From positions 23,620 to 87,619 of the forward strand of contig JAAZBB010000003.1 in NCBI GenBank assembly GCA_012514035.1: DNA of 64,000 nt. Reading direction: 5' to 3'. This DNA comes from Lentisphaerota bacterium (GTDB taxonomy: Bacteria; Verrucomicrobiota; Kiritimatiellia; CAIQIC01; Lenti-01). The notes under the pieces are model-generated. The model was given only the letters and a program-made list of their open reading frames with translations, was not told where the DNA came from and ran no database searches. Shown piece after piece: positions 55,087 to 63,754 of the stretch (the stretch's first letter is position 1; every line of letters begins with the position of its first letter). Made by a program: the position numbers and the translations under genes.

Positions 55087-55270
55087 TGGTCCTCCGATTC
55101 CCGGCCGCCGCAGGGCGGCTTCGGGGACATCCAATCATATCGCGCCGCCGACGCGAAGTGAAAAACGGGGACCGGCCGGCGGATCAGACGAAAGTCTTCC
55201 TCCGCCGGTTTCTCCCCGTTTCCGGGTCCAATCCTCATATCCGGCTGTGCATGTCCGCCGGAAACCCGCT

Positions 55271-57340
55271 ATGATCCGGGACATGAAGCGAGTTGTTGCA
55301 TCCGGCGCCCTTGCGCTGTGCACCGGCGTATTGCTGCTGGCCCTGTGGCATGGCGGTCTTTCGTGGGCCACCGACCTGGGCATTCGCAGGTTCGAAGCTC
55401 ATGCCACCGCCCATCCCCCCCGGCCCGATCCTGGCGAAATCTGGCGAACCATGCGGTTTTTTCGCGATCCCGACGCCTATACCTGGCTGGTTCTTACGCG
55501 CGACCTCCGGGAATCCGGCCAGGTCCGGATCCGCCGGACTGCGGTCGACAATGCACCCTATGGCCGGGAAGTCCATTGGGCACAATTGCCCATCTGGCTC
55601 CTGGCCGCCCTGTCCTTCGCCTTTGAACGCCTGGGCGATTTGCCTCCGGCAACCGCTCTGGAATTGGCCGGTCTGACGCTCATGCCCATGCTGGGATTTA
55701 CATTCTTCAGCGCGATCCTGCTGTTCCTGGCTCGCCAAGTCGGCGTTCTGGCGGCCCTGCTGACCGTTCTGCCCATGGCGGTTTCCTGCCATTATGAATT
55801 CCATACCCTGCGGCCGGATCACCACGGATTCCAGATCGCCTTTGCAACGGGCTCCCTGCTCTGCCTGCTGGGCAGCGGCTTGGGGCTGACCCAGACAACA
55901 AGGAACGCGCTTCCCCTGCAGCGGATTCCCTCTGCGGCCAGCGCCCGCCGCTGGTTTATTGCCTCCGGGCTGTTCGGGGGTCTGGCGCTCTGGATGGGCG
56001 CCACGGTGTTTGCCTTCGTCCTTTGCGCCATCGCGGCCGGACTCGCCCTGGCCTGGGGGCGCGCCGACACCCGGAACCTCCCGGAAGAAATCTCCATCGA
56101 ACCCGATCTCTTCCGGTGGTGGGGACTGGCCGGAGCCGCGTCTGCGCTCATGCTCTACCTGGTCGAATATGTCCCGGCCCCCCCGGCCATGCGGCTGGAA
56201 GTCAACCATCCGCTCTATGCAGCCTGTTTTGGGAGAACCGCCGAATGCTTGCGCGCCCTGGCGCGATGGAAGTCCGGCCGGCCGTGGCGCCCCCGCGCAG
56301 ATGGACTGCCCGCCGCGGCGGGATTGCTCGCGGCCCTGACCCTGCCGGGGCTGGTCCTGTTCGGCCCTCCCTCGTGGTATTGGCCGCGCCTGCCTCTCAT
56401 GCTCCGGCTCCATTCCCGCCACATCACTGAGTTCCTTTCTCCGATCCATCCTGCGGTCTCGGCCATATATCTGGCCCGCGTTCCCTTGTTGCTGGCGGGC
56501 GGCTTGGCGCTCGGGCTGACGCTCTTCCTGCTGCACCGGAAATGCCTCCCCCTCTCCTGCCGGGCCCGGTTGCGCCTGCTGGCCACCGTTTCCGGTCTGA
56601 TGTTTCTCCTGTTCTGCTGGCAAGGCCGCTGGGTCCAGTTTCTGCCGCCTGTGTTCTTCCTGCTGGCGGGCTATGGCCTGGCCGCCGGGCGGGCCGGAGT
56701 CAAGGCAGCGGCCCTGCCCCCCAAAACCACCTGGCTCCTCGCCCTGCTGGGCGTCGCGCTTCTCCTGCAGGCGGGTCATGCCGGGTTCCTCTACTCCCGC
56801 CCCATCTGCCGCATGCTGCGCGTCGAAAGCATGGATGTCCTCTTGAATCGGCAGATGCTTCAACGCAACCTCCTGCTGAGCTTGAAAGCCGAGACAAAAG
56901 GCGTTCCCCTCCGGCTACTCCTCCCCGCCGAAATGGCCCCGGCGGCCGGTTATTTCGGAGTCGGCGACACCATCAGCTCCCTGTACTGGGAGAACCAGGC
57001 GGGCCTCACCGCCGCCGCTGAATTCCTGGCGGACCCGTTGCCGGGCAGCCGAGCCCGGGCAATCGCCCGCGAGCGATCCATCACCCACGTTCTCTCCTAT
57101 CGGACCGCGGGGGAGGCCCGCCTGGCCCGCAATCTCCTGACAGGCCGTGACGATCCTGCCGGCTTGACCAACACGCTGGGATACGCCCTGGCCCAGGCTC
57201 CTGCCACCCTCCCGGACTGGCTTCGGGAAGACTACCGTCTCCTGCCGGTTGTCGCGCAATCCTATTCTGTTTTTCTTCCCGCCCGGGCGCGCTGGGTGTC
57301 CGACAAAATCCCTGCCCGGATCTACCGGTTGTCGCCATGA
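55271..57340 (+). CDS. STT3-like GT-C membrane protein (paralogue C)
   Basis: The 689-residue protein mirrors paralogue B. It has FRDPDAYTWLVLTRDLRE after the first span, VDNAPYGREVHWAQ, and HTLRPDHHGFQIAF near residue 175. LYWENQAGLTAAAEFL lies in the C-terminal soluble domain. The acidic and DHH motifs fit archaeal-type STT3. The ATG at 55271 is the first plausible start; an ATG at 55283 is an alternative. It is divergent from the GT2 gene, with a 184-bp shared control region. Confidence 0.7.
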   Translation: MIRDMKRVVASGALALCTGVLLLALWHGGLSWATDLGIRRFEAHATAHPPRPDPGEIWRTMRFFRDPDAYTWLVLTRDLRESGQVRIRRTAVDNAPYGREVHWAQLPIWLLAALSFAFERLGDLPPATALELAGLTLMPMLGFTFFSAILLFLARQVGVLAALLTVLPMAVSCHYEFHTLRPDHHGFQIAFATGSLLCLLGSGLGLTQTTRNALPLQRIPSAASARRWFIASGLFGGLALWMGATVFAFVLCAIAAGLALAWGRADTRNLPEEISIEPDLFRWWGLAGAASALMLYLVEYVPAPPAMRLEVNHPLYAACFGRTAECLRALARWKSGRPWRPRADGLPAAAGLLAALTLPGLVLFGPPSWYWPRLPLMLRLHSRHITEFLSPIHPAVSAIYLARVPLLLAGGLALGLTLFLLHRKCLPLSCRARLRLLATVSGLMFLLFCWQGRWVQFLPPVFFLLAGYGLAAGRAGVKAAALPPKTTWLLALLGVALLLQAGHAGFLYSRPICRMLRVESMDVLLNRQMLQRNLLLSLKAETKGVPLRLLLPAEMAPAAGYFGVGDTISSLYWENQAGLTAAAEFLADPLPGSRARAIARERSITHVLSYRTAGEARLARNLLTGRDDPAGLTNTLGYALAQAPATLPDWLREDYRLLPVVAQSYSVFLPARARWVSDKIPARIYRLSP

Positions 57341-57547
57341 CCCTGGCGCATTCCCGAATCGGGAGTCGCCCCACCCGGCGGATGCGGGAATCGAATGGCC
57401 CAAAGCGCGGACACCGGGATCAATTGCCAACGAGCTGGCCCCTCCCGGCCCCGATCCATTGCAGCAGTCTGCTTTTTGAACAGCGCAACCGGAAGCGTTC
57501 GTCATCCGGATGTACAGCGGATTTCGGAATCAAGCCCGTTTCCCGCC

Positions 57548-58666
57548 TTATCGCGACCAGCCCCAATGCGCCCCCAAGGGCCAGTAGACAAAGAAGGACG
57601 GACCCACCAGCGCTTTTTCCGCAACCGGGCCGAAATACCGGCCGTCCAGGCTGGAATAGGTATTGTCGCCGAAGGGCAGAAATTGCCTCTCGCCCACCCG
57701 GATTTCCGCCGCCGCGCTGGGCAGTTTCGACCCGAGGCGGGGGACATAGCCGCGGTAGCTGGAATCCGTGGCCTGACGCTTGAATACAGCCGGCTCTTCG
57801 ATCGGCTGGCCATCGACCACCAGATGCCGGTCGCGGATCGAGATCTTTTCCCCTGGCAGACCAACCAGGCGCTTGATGTAGAACGTGTCGGCGCGGATGC
57901 CCAAGGGTTCTTTGCCGGGGATGAAATTGGTATCGAACACGATGATCTGCCCCCGGCGGGGCCGGGTGAAGTGATAGAGCACCTTGTTGACAAAGATATG
58001 GTCTCCCTGCCGCACGCGGCCGGATGCGATGACCTGCCCTTTTTGCACCCGGTCGCCGGGCTGAAAGTGCAGGTGCATGCTGCGGTCGGGGTCCAGGTAG
58101 GGACTGTCCGGCCGCATCGCCAGCCGCACCAGGTGGATCGCTGTTCCGATGCGATAGGCGTACTGGTCGTCCAGCGGCCCCGCAAATTCCAACCGGCCCG
58201 TAGCCTTGGCTTTCACCTCGACATAGCGCTCGCCGAAGAAGACCAGGTTCACCAGGTTCATCGGCAGGCGGTCGCGCCACAGCTTCCCGTCCTGCGGCCG
58301 GGCGGTCACCCCGTTGAGCGTGGGTTGCATCGAGCCGGTGGGGATCTTGAAAGGCTGGATGAAATAGGTCCGGCAGGCCATGGCCAACGAGATCGCCACC
58401 ACCAGCACTTCCAGATTCTCGCGCCATTTGGGGAACGATCGCGACGGCATGAGCTGATCTGCGGCCGCCGCCGCGCCCTCGCAGGCGGCCTCCAGACGGT
58501 CCCAGGCGCGCGCGCGCCAGGCGTCTTGCAGGTTTATCTCGGCTGCCCGAGTCGCGGCCAGTGCTGCCTTATCCCCCACGTCCTCCCGCATGTTCAACGC
58601 ATGCCGTACCATATGCCGCGTCAGATGCACGGTCTTCTTAAGATTTCGCCTCTGGAAAAAGTTCAT
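57548..58666 (-). CDS. lepB: Signal peptidase I with extended N-terminus
   Basis: LepB cleaves signal peptides outside the membrane. The 372-residue chain has about 85 extra N-terminal residues before the membrane helix (about 85-98). The catalytic Ser lies in PTGSMQPT (S112), the Lys in FYIKRLVGLPGE (about K265), and box E is GDNTYSSLDGRYFG. A large insert separates the Ser and Lys boxes. It probably processes the many exported proteins of this window. It lies downstream of lepA, a common pairing in bacteria. Confidence 0.94.
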   Translation of the reverse strand: MNFFQRRNLKKTVHLTRHMVRHALNMREDVGDKAALAATRAAEINLQDAWRARAWDRLEAACEGAAAAADQLMPSRSFPKWRENLEVLVVAISLAMACRTYFIQPFKIPTGSMQPTLNGVTARPQDGKLWRDRLPMNLVNLVFFGERYVEVKAKATGRLEFAGPLDDQYAYRIGTAIHLVRLAMRPDSPYLDPDRSMHLHFQPGDRVQKGQVIASGRVRQGDHIFVNKVLYHFTRPRRGQIIVFDTNFIPGKEPLGIRADTFYIKRLVGLPGEKISIRDRHLVVDGQPIEEPAVFKRQATDSSYRGYVPRLGSKLPSAAAEIRVGERQFLPFGDNTYSSLDGRYFGPVAEKALVGPSFFVYWPLGAHWGWSR

Positions 58667-58698
58667 CTCGTTTCCTGTCCTTCAACCGGTCCATGGGA

Positions 58699-58800
58699 GG
58701 GGCAACCTCCGTGTTGCCCGGTTCCCCGAATGGTCGGGACGGAGTCCAACCCTCCCGAAAACCTCGATTCCCGGCTCTCTGGCGGGACGACCTCCGTGTC
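58699..58800. repeat. Intergenic hairpin and CCTCCGTGT repeats between lepA and lepB
   Basis: GGGCAAC (58700-58706) pairs with GTTGCCC (58713-58719) around CTCCGT. A second ACCTCCGTGT copy lies at 58790-58799 in GACGACCTCCGTGTCATC. The two copies flank a CCCTCCCG-rich stretch, giving a nested repeat in a 190-bp gap with no gene. Confidence 0.45.
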
Positions 58801-58856
58801 ATCCACTGCTTCGGCGCTTCTTTCGTATTCTACGCGCATTGCGCTGTTTCGTTCCG

Positions 58857-60740
58857 TTATTGTTTCGACTTCAAGACCGCGATGAACGCTTCCTGCGGAA
58901 TGCCGACCTTGCCAAACTGCTTCATGCGCTTCTTGCCTTCCTTCTGCTTTTCGAGCAGCTTGCGCTTGCGGGTGATATCGCCGCCGTAGCACTTGGCCGT
59001 CACATCCTTGCGATACGCCCGCACCGTCGTGCGCGCAATGATCTTCGCCCCGATCGCCGCCTGGATCGCGATGGCGAACTGCTGCGGCGGGATCAGGTCC
59101 ACCAGCACCTCGCAGATTTGCCGCCCGCGCGCCTCGGCCTTGTCCCGGTGCACGATGCACGAAAACGCCTCCACGGCCTCCCCGTGCACCAGGATGTCCA
59201 GCTTGACCAGGTCGTCTTCGCGATAGCCCGCGTGTTCGTAGTCCATCGAGGCATAGCCCCGCGACAGGCTCTTGAGCCGGTCATGAAAGTCGATCAGGAT
59301 CTCGTTCAGCGGCATGGTGCACGTCAGCATCACCCGCTTGGCGTCCAGCGTTTCCGTCCGGTCAATCGAGCCGCGCTTGTCCATCACCAACTTCATCATG
59401 TCGCCGATCTGTTCTCCCAGGCAGATCAGGAACAGTCTCACGATCGGCTCCTCGATGGCCTCGACTTCCGTCGGATCCGGCAGGAAGACGGGGTTGTCCA
59501 CTTCTTTGACCGTGCCGTCGTTCATACGCACGCGGTACACCACGCCCGGATAGGTCGCAATGATGTCGCAATCGTACTCCCGGCGCAGCCGCTCCTGCAC
59601 GATTTCCATGTGCAGCAGCCCCAGGAACCCGCACCGGAATCCGAATCCCAGCGCCACGCTGCTCTCGATCTGGTATTGGAACGAACTGTCGTTGAGCGCC
59701 AGTTTTTCGAGCGAGTACTTCAGCTTTTCGTAGTCGTCGGCATCAATGGGATACAGCCCCGTGAACACCATTGGGTGCATGGCCTTGAAGCCGGCCAGCG
59801 GATGGGCGGTCGGATTCCGCGCGGAGGTGATCGTGTCGCCGACCAGGATCTCCGCGGTGTTCTTGATGTTGGCCAGGAAATAGCCCACCTGCCCCGCCTG
59901 AAGCGCCTCCACCGGCTGCGGCTTGGGATTGAAAATGCCGACTTCCTGCACCTCGTAATCCTTGCCGGTCCCCATCAGACGGATGCGGTCGCCGCGGCGA
60001 ATGGAGCCGTCGAACATCCGCACGTAGATCATGCCGCCGCGGAAGGTGTCATACTCCGAGTCGAACACCAGCGCGCGCAATTCGTCCGGATGGGAGGATT
60101 TCGGCGGGGGGATGCGCGCAACCAGGGCCTCCAGCACCTCCGCGACACCTGCCCCCGTCTTGGCACTGACCCGGAAGCATTCTTCCCGGGGAATCGCGAA
60201 AATATCCTCGATCTGGCGTTCCACCGTCTCCGGATCGGCCGCGGTCATGTCGGTCTTGTTCAGCACCGGGATGATCTTGACATGGTTAGCCGCCGCCAGG
60301 AACGCGTGCGCCACCGTCTGGGCCTCCACGCCCTGCGTGGCGTCCACCACCAGCAGCGCCCCCTCGCACGCGGCCAGGCTGCGGCTCACCTCGTAGGAAA
60401 AATCCACGTGTCCGGGCGTATCGATGAAATTAAACTCGTACATCCGGCCGTCCCGCGCCTGGTATTTCATCGTGACGGGATGGGCCTTGATGGTAATGCC
60501 GCGTTCGCGCTCGAGGTCCATGTCATCCAGCAACTGGTCGCGCTGGTCGCGCTTGGCGACCGCTCCCGTCAACTCCAGCAGGCGGTCGGACAGTGTCGTC
60601 TTGCCGTGGTCGATGTGGGCGATGATGCTGAAGTTGCGGATTCGCGACAGATCGTGAACGGGCCCGGCCGGCGCCGCCGGCCCGGCCGGCGCAGGCGCGC
60701 CTTCTTCGTTTTCCCTGTAGAATTTCATCGCCATAACCAT
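58857..60740 (-). CDS. lepA: Elongation factor 4 (LepA)
   Basis: LepA is a ribosome-bound GTPase that can back-translocate stalled ribosomes. The G1 motif [12 protein letters not shown]3 DTPGHVDF and G4 NKTD are present, and the unique C-terminal domain ends with [19 protein letters not shown]. The 627 residues slightly exceed the usual 600 because of an Ala/Pro-rich stretch ([16 protein letters not shown]) before the G domain. Several in-frame ATGs lie close together, and I take 60740. Confidence 0.97.
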   Translation of the reverse strand: MVMAMKFYRENEEGAPAPAGPAAPAGPVHDLSRIRNFSIIAHIDHGKTTLSDRLLELTGAVAKRDQRDQLLDDMDLERERGITIKAHPVTMKYQARDGRMYEFNFIDTPGHVDFSYEVSRSLAACEGALLVVDATQGVEAQTVAHAFLAAANHVKIIPVLNKTDMTAADPETVERQIEDIFAIPREECFRVSAKTGAGVAEVLEALVARIPPPKSSHPDELRALVFDSEYDTFRGGMIYVRMFDGSIRRGDRIRLMGTGKDYEVQEVGIFNPKPQPVEALQAGQVGYFLANIKNTAEILVGDTITSARNPTAHPLAGFKAMHPMVFTGLYPIDADDYEKLKYSLEKLALNDSSFQYQIESSVALGFGFRCGFLGLLHMEIVQERLRREYDCDIIATYPGVVYRVRMNDGTVKEVDNPVFLPDPTEVEAIEEPIVRLFLICLGEQIGDMMKLVMDKRGSIDRTETLDAKRVMLTCTMPLNEILIDFHDRLKSLSRGYASMDYEHAGYREDDLVKLDILVHGEAVEAFSCIVHRDKAEARGRQICEVLVDLIPPQQFAIAIQAAIGAKIIARTTVRAYRKDVTAKCYGGDITRKRKLLEKQKEGKKRMKQFGKVGIPQEAFIAVLKSKQ

Positions 60741-61059
60741 CAAATCTCATGCGGGCTTTGTTGTCGCCGGCCACGTTGGGGCCGGCTTCCCCCTCGTCCG
60801 CGCCCAGCGGGCTCGGCTGCAACAAATTTCCCCGATTTTTCCTGTTTCCCTGCTAATTTCCAATCCATATCCCGTATTAAAAGAGCTTTCGATATTCCCG
60901 GCCCATTCCCCATCCCGATCCCGGCGGGCTCGGCGAGCCCGCCCTGCCTTCCGATCCATCCTCTCCAATTTCCATTCGTGTCATTCGCGTGATTCGCAGT
61001 TGCAATCTCCCGGCTGTTTTCCGGCCGTTGCCTTCAACCGGCCTTCCGGGCCAGCAAAG
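60741..61059. other. Intergenic region with TTCGTG-type repeat
   Basis: This 319-bp gap between lepA and the HEPN gene holds a moderately AT-rich stretch (60825-60900). It also holds the repeat CATTCGTGTCATTCGCGTGATTCGC-like tract at 60973-60997. I see no gene, RNA or terminator. Confidence 0.5.
60973..61004. repeat. Degenerate TTCGTG-type repeat, copy 1
   Basis: The tract repeats CATTCGTGT / CATTCGCGT / GATTCGC in nine-base steps. A related tract lies at 61881-61906. Confidence 0.4.
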
Positions 61060-61485
61060 TCAGCCTTGCCCAGGACGCAGACTGTTCTCCGCCGCTTCCA
61101 CGATTGTCCGGGCTTGTACGAGCGCCGTATCCGCGTCCCGGCGGGTAAAGGTCGTCCCTGGCGTCAGGTCTGGCAGTCCGTTGGGATAGCGAGCGGGAAT
61201 ATAGAACCGGTCCAATGCCGCGGCTTTGTCGAGATAATCCTGCCAAGGAACCATTGCGGGCGGCGGCTCCGGCAGATCGGCCAACAGCTTCTGAATGCCG
61301 TGGCCCCAAGGGTCTCGGTCCTGGATCAAATGGATGGATTTGACGGCTTTTTCCGCACTCTGCTGGGCCAGAAAACAACTATGCGAGAACAAACCGGCAT
61401 CCCGGAGGACCTCGGACGCGCGCAGATCTTCCTGTGCGGTTCTCAACCACCGCTGGGCCTCATGCCACAATCGTTCGCTGCTCAT
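61060..61485 (-). CDS. HEPN-domain protein (probable toxin-like partner)
   Basis: The 141-residue helical protein fits HEPN: WLRTAQEDLRASEVL, SHSCFLAQQSAEKAVKSI and RDPWGH. The last is R-x4-H, the nuclease-type motif, but the residue two after the His is Ile, not the Tyr that the HepT partner of MntA carries. The gene overlaps the upstream nucleotidyltransferase by 26 bp, the usual order of MNT/HEPN pairs. An RNase toxin role is possible; loss of the Tyr argues against the described AMPylation control. Confidence 0.82.
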   Translation of the reverse strand: MSSERLWHEAQRWLRTAQEDLRASEVLRDAGLFSHSCFLAQQSAEKAVKSIHLIQDRDPWGHGIQKLLADLPEPPPAMVPWQDYLDKAAALDRFYIPARYPNGLPDLTPGTTFTRRDADTALVQARTIVEAAENSLRPGQG

Positions 61486-61795
61486 AAATGGTGACTCCGT
61501 CGCGCAGGATGGATTGGATGAACTTGCGGTGCGCCATGGCAGCCAATTCCTCGGGAGTATAAATCAGCAGGTCCACAGCGCGCCCCTTCAACAAGCGGCA
61601 TACGTCGGCATAGAGGCCCTCGTAACGGTCGAGAAATCGCCGCTTTGTCGGTTGAACCACCAGCAGATCCACATCGCTGTGCCGGGTGGCGGTTCCGCGG
61701 GAAAACGAACCGAACAGAACAGCCTTGAGCACCCCGTTTGCGGAAAACAAACGGGCCATTTCATCGTACGGCAAACTGGAGTCGAGTGGCGCCAT
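61460..61795 (-). CDS. Minimal nucleotidyltransferase (MNT) of an MNT/HEPN pair
   Basis: The 111-residue protein has the nucleotidyltransferase signature GSFSRGTATRHSDVDLLVV, that is G-S-x10-D-x-D at about residues 28-42. MntA-type antitoxins use this motif to add AMP to their HEPN partner. The ATG at 61795 is preferred to a TTG three codons earlier. It overlaps the HEPN gene, so both are likely made together. Confidence 0.85.
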   Translation of the reverse strand: MAPLDSSLPYDEMARLFSANGVLKAVLFGSFSRGTATRHSDVDLLVVQPTKRRFLDRYEGLYADVCRLLKGRAVDLLIYTPEELAAMAHRKFIQSILRDGVTIYEQRTIVA

Positions 61796-61880
61796 TTTAT
61801 TCAATCCATGGACAGAATGGCACGGGCAGCGGCCCCCGTCAATTCACGAGTCTGGCACCCGAGATCCTGGGGCTGCTCTT

Positions 61881-61906
61881 TCGCATCCATCGCGTGATTC
61901 GTCGTT
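61881..61906. repeat. Degenerate TTCGTG-type repeat, copy 2
   Basis: TCGCATCCATCGCGTGATTCGTCG resembles the tract at 60973-61004, and the two flank the MNT/HEPN pair. Confidence 0.35.
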
Positions 61907-61937
61907 GAAAGCTTTCGACGGTTTCCCGGGTCCGGAT

Positions 61938-62612
61938 TCAATCGACCTTCCGGGCCGATTCGACTTTCCAGCGCATGTCGGCGATGGCGTCGCGCATGTC
62001 CGGGGCCCGGAACAGGAACGAACCCGCCAGCAGCACGTTCGCACCCGCCGCCACACAACGGGCGCCGGTCTCTGCATTGATGCCCCCGTCCACCGAAATA
62101 TCCACCGCCGGCAGCTTCTCCGCCACTTCCGCCACCTTGGGCACTCCGGCCTCCAGAAACGCCTGCCCGCCGAAACCCGGATGCACCGTCATGATCAACA
62201 CTTCGTCCAGCAGGGATTCATATCCAGTCAGCGCCGCGACCGGCGTTTCGGGATTCAGCGTCAGGCCGGCCCGCCGGCCGCTGGCCCGGATCCCGGCCAA
62301 CGTCGCGGCCAGGTCGCAGGGCGACTCCACATGAATCAGCACCGTGTCCGCCCCGGCCTCAAGAAAACGCGGCGCGTACAGGTCGGGCCGCATCACCATC
62401 AGATGTACGCTCAGATAGGCCTCGGGCAACTCCGCCCGCACCGCCCGCAGGATATCCGGCCCCATCGTCAGGTTCGGCACAAAATGCCCATCCATGATGT
62501 CCACATGCAGACCATCCGCACCGGCCTCCAGCGCGTGCCGGCAGTCTTCGGCCAGATACCCCATCCGGGCGGACAGGATCGAGGGCAGGATCTGGATCGG
62601 CTTGCTGTTCAT
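61938..62612 (-). CDS. rpe: Ribulose-phosphate 3-epimerase
   Basis: Rpe interconverts ribulose-5-phosphate and xylulose-5-phosphate in the pentose phosphate pathway. The 224-residue TIM barrel has ILPSILSARMGYL, GLHVDIMDGHFVPNLTMGP, SVHLMV, MTVHPGFGGQAF and VDGGIN, which carry the metal ligands and phosphate loop. Length is normal. The start is the ATG at 62612; no Shine-Dalgarno is visible. Confidence 0.95.
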   Translation of the reverse strand: MNSKPIQILPSILSARMGYLAEDCRHALEAGADGLHVDIMDGHFVPNLTMGPDILRAVRAELPEAYLSVHLMVMRPDLYAPRFLEAGADTVLIHVESPCDLAATLAGIRASGRRAGLTLNPETPVAALTGYESLLDEVLIMTVHPGFGGQAFLEAGVPKVAEVAEKLPAVDISVDGGINAETGARCVAAGANVLLAGSFLFRAPDMRDAIADMRWKVESARKVD

Positions 62613-62682
62613 TGAGAGAGGAATATATGGGTTAAGAGTAGAAATCAACAGCCATATCTCTCACAAAGGAACAGCCTGTTTG

Positions 62683-62708
62683 AGACAGGATTACAGGATT
62701 TTCAGGAT
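62683..62708. repeat. CAGGATT-type repeat, left inverted copy
   Basis: GACAGGATTACAGGATTTTCAGGAT repeats CAGGATT in nine- to ten-base steps. Together with 62830-62865 it forms an imperfect inverted pair in the rpe-rhomboid gap. Confidence 0.55.
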
Positions 62709-62829
62709 GGGAAGAACAGCGACCAGCCCTTCCCGATCCATCCGGAATTCATGCCCCTAAGATCTTTTTCGTGTTTGTTTCATGGTGACAATGGATGCCA
62801 GCAGTGTTCCAGCGCAATTTTCTGGCGGC

Positions 62830-62865
62830 AATCCCGTAAATCCTGCCAATCCTGTCATCCTGTCT
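62830..62865. repeat. CAGGATT-type repeat, right inverted copy
   Basis: Read on the minus strand this tract is AGACAGGATGACAGGATT followed by GGCAGGATTTACGGGAT, clearly related to the copy at 62683-62708 but in the opposite direction. Confidence 0.55.
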
Positions 62866-63754
62866 AAATTCCTTGGGGTTTGCCAGCGATCCACCCCAGG
62901 ACACCTCCGACAACCAGTCCCGAAAAGTGGGCGGCATTGGCCGTGGGGCCCAGCAGCCCGAAAATGCCCAGCGCCAGGAACACCAGCAGCAGGCTGGAGG
63001 TCATGGATGAGACATACAGACCGAAATGAAAATCCTGCCGGCTGCGCACCCACAGATATCCGAAAAGGCCGTAGACGACACCGCTCATCCCGCCGAACCC
63101 GGCCCCGCCGGCCACGTATTGGGCCAGATTCGAAGCCACCGCCACCAGCACCACTAGCCCGGCAAACCGCCAGGTGCCGATGCGGGCCTCCAGCGCCGTA
63201 CCCAGATCCTGCATCCACAGCAGGTTGAACAACAGATGCCAGAGCGAAAAATGCAGCAAAACCGGCGTGAACAACCGCCACACCTGCCCGGAGGACACTT
63301 CCCCGAGCGAATTCCAGAACCGCAGCGGATCCAGGCGCGGCAGGTTGGAAATCAGCAGCCATTCCGTCCACGCCGTGTTCTCCCCCAGCCGGGTCGCCAG
63401 CCCAACAACGATGCACAGGATGGATAGCAACATGGTCAGCCCGCCGCCGCCCAGGTGCCAGGCCAACGCGCCCGGCCGGCGCAGCCGCTGCTGCTCTTCG
63501 CGCGCCTCTTGCCGTTCGTCCCGCCGCCGTTCCAATGCCACGGCCGCCGCCTGGTGAAATTCCTCCGCATCCGGCATGCTCCGGAAGCGGGAGAGCAGCG
63601 CCTGGCCCTCGTCCACCCGCTCCTCATCCACCACCCAGACCGCCCACCCCCCCCCCTTGACAGTCTCCACCTGGGCCTCGATGTCGCGCACAAACAGGTA
63701 GTCCGCAAACAACCGCGCCTGCTCTTCCGTGGGCAACTGGCCGATCATTCTCAT
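62864..63754 (-). CDS. Rhomboid family intramembrane serine protease (GlpG-like)
   Basis: The 296-residue protein has a cytoplasmic N-terminal domain (about 1-95) and about six membrane helices. The catalytic Ser224 lies in GGMSGVVYG, the His276 in AAHFSG, and the oxyanion side chains in HLLFN (His173, Asn177). It cleaves membrane helices within the bilayer. Length and layout are those of GlpG. The ATG at 63754 is the first of two close ATGs. Confidence 0.9.
   Translation of the reverse strand: MRMIGQLPTEEQARLFADYLFVRDIEAQVETVKGGGWAVWVVDEERVDEGQALLSRFRSMPDAEEFHQAAAVALERRRDERQEAREEQQRLRRPGALAWHLGGGGLTMLLSILCIVVGLATRLGENTAWTEWLLISNLPRLDPLRFWNSLGEVSSGQVWRLFTPVLLHFSLWHLLFNLLWMQDLGTALEARIGTWRFAGLVVLVAVASNLAQYVAGGAGFGGMSGVVYGLFGYLWVRSRQDFHFGLYVSSMTSSLLLVFLALGIFGLLGPTANAAHFSGLVVGGVLGWIAGKPQGI

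Noticed and set aside
58590..60992. Plus-strand open frame of 800 codons
   Set aside because: It is antisense to lepA and has no recognisable domain.
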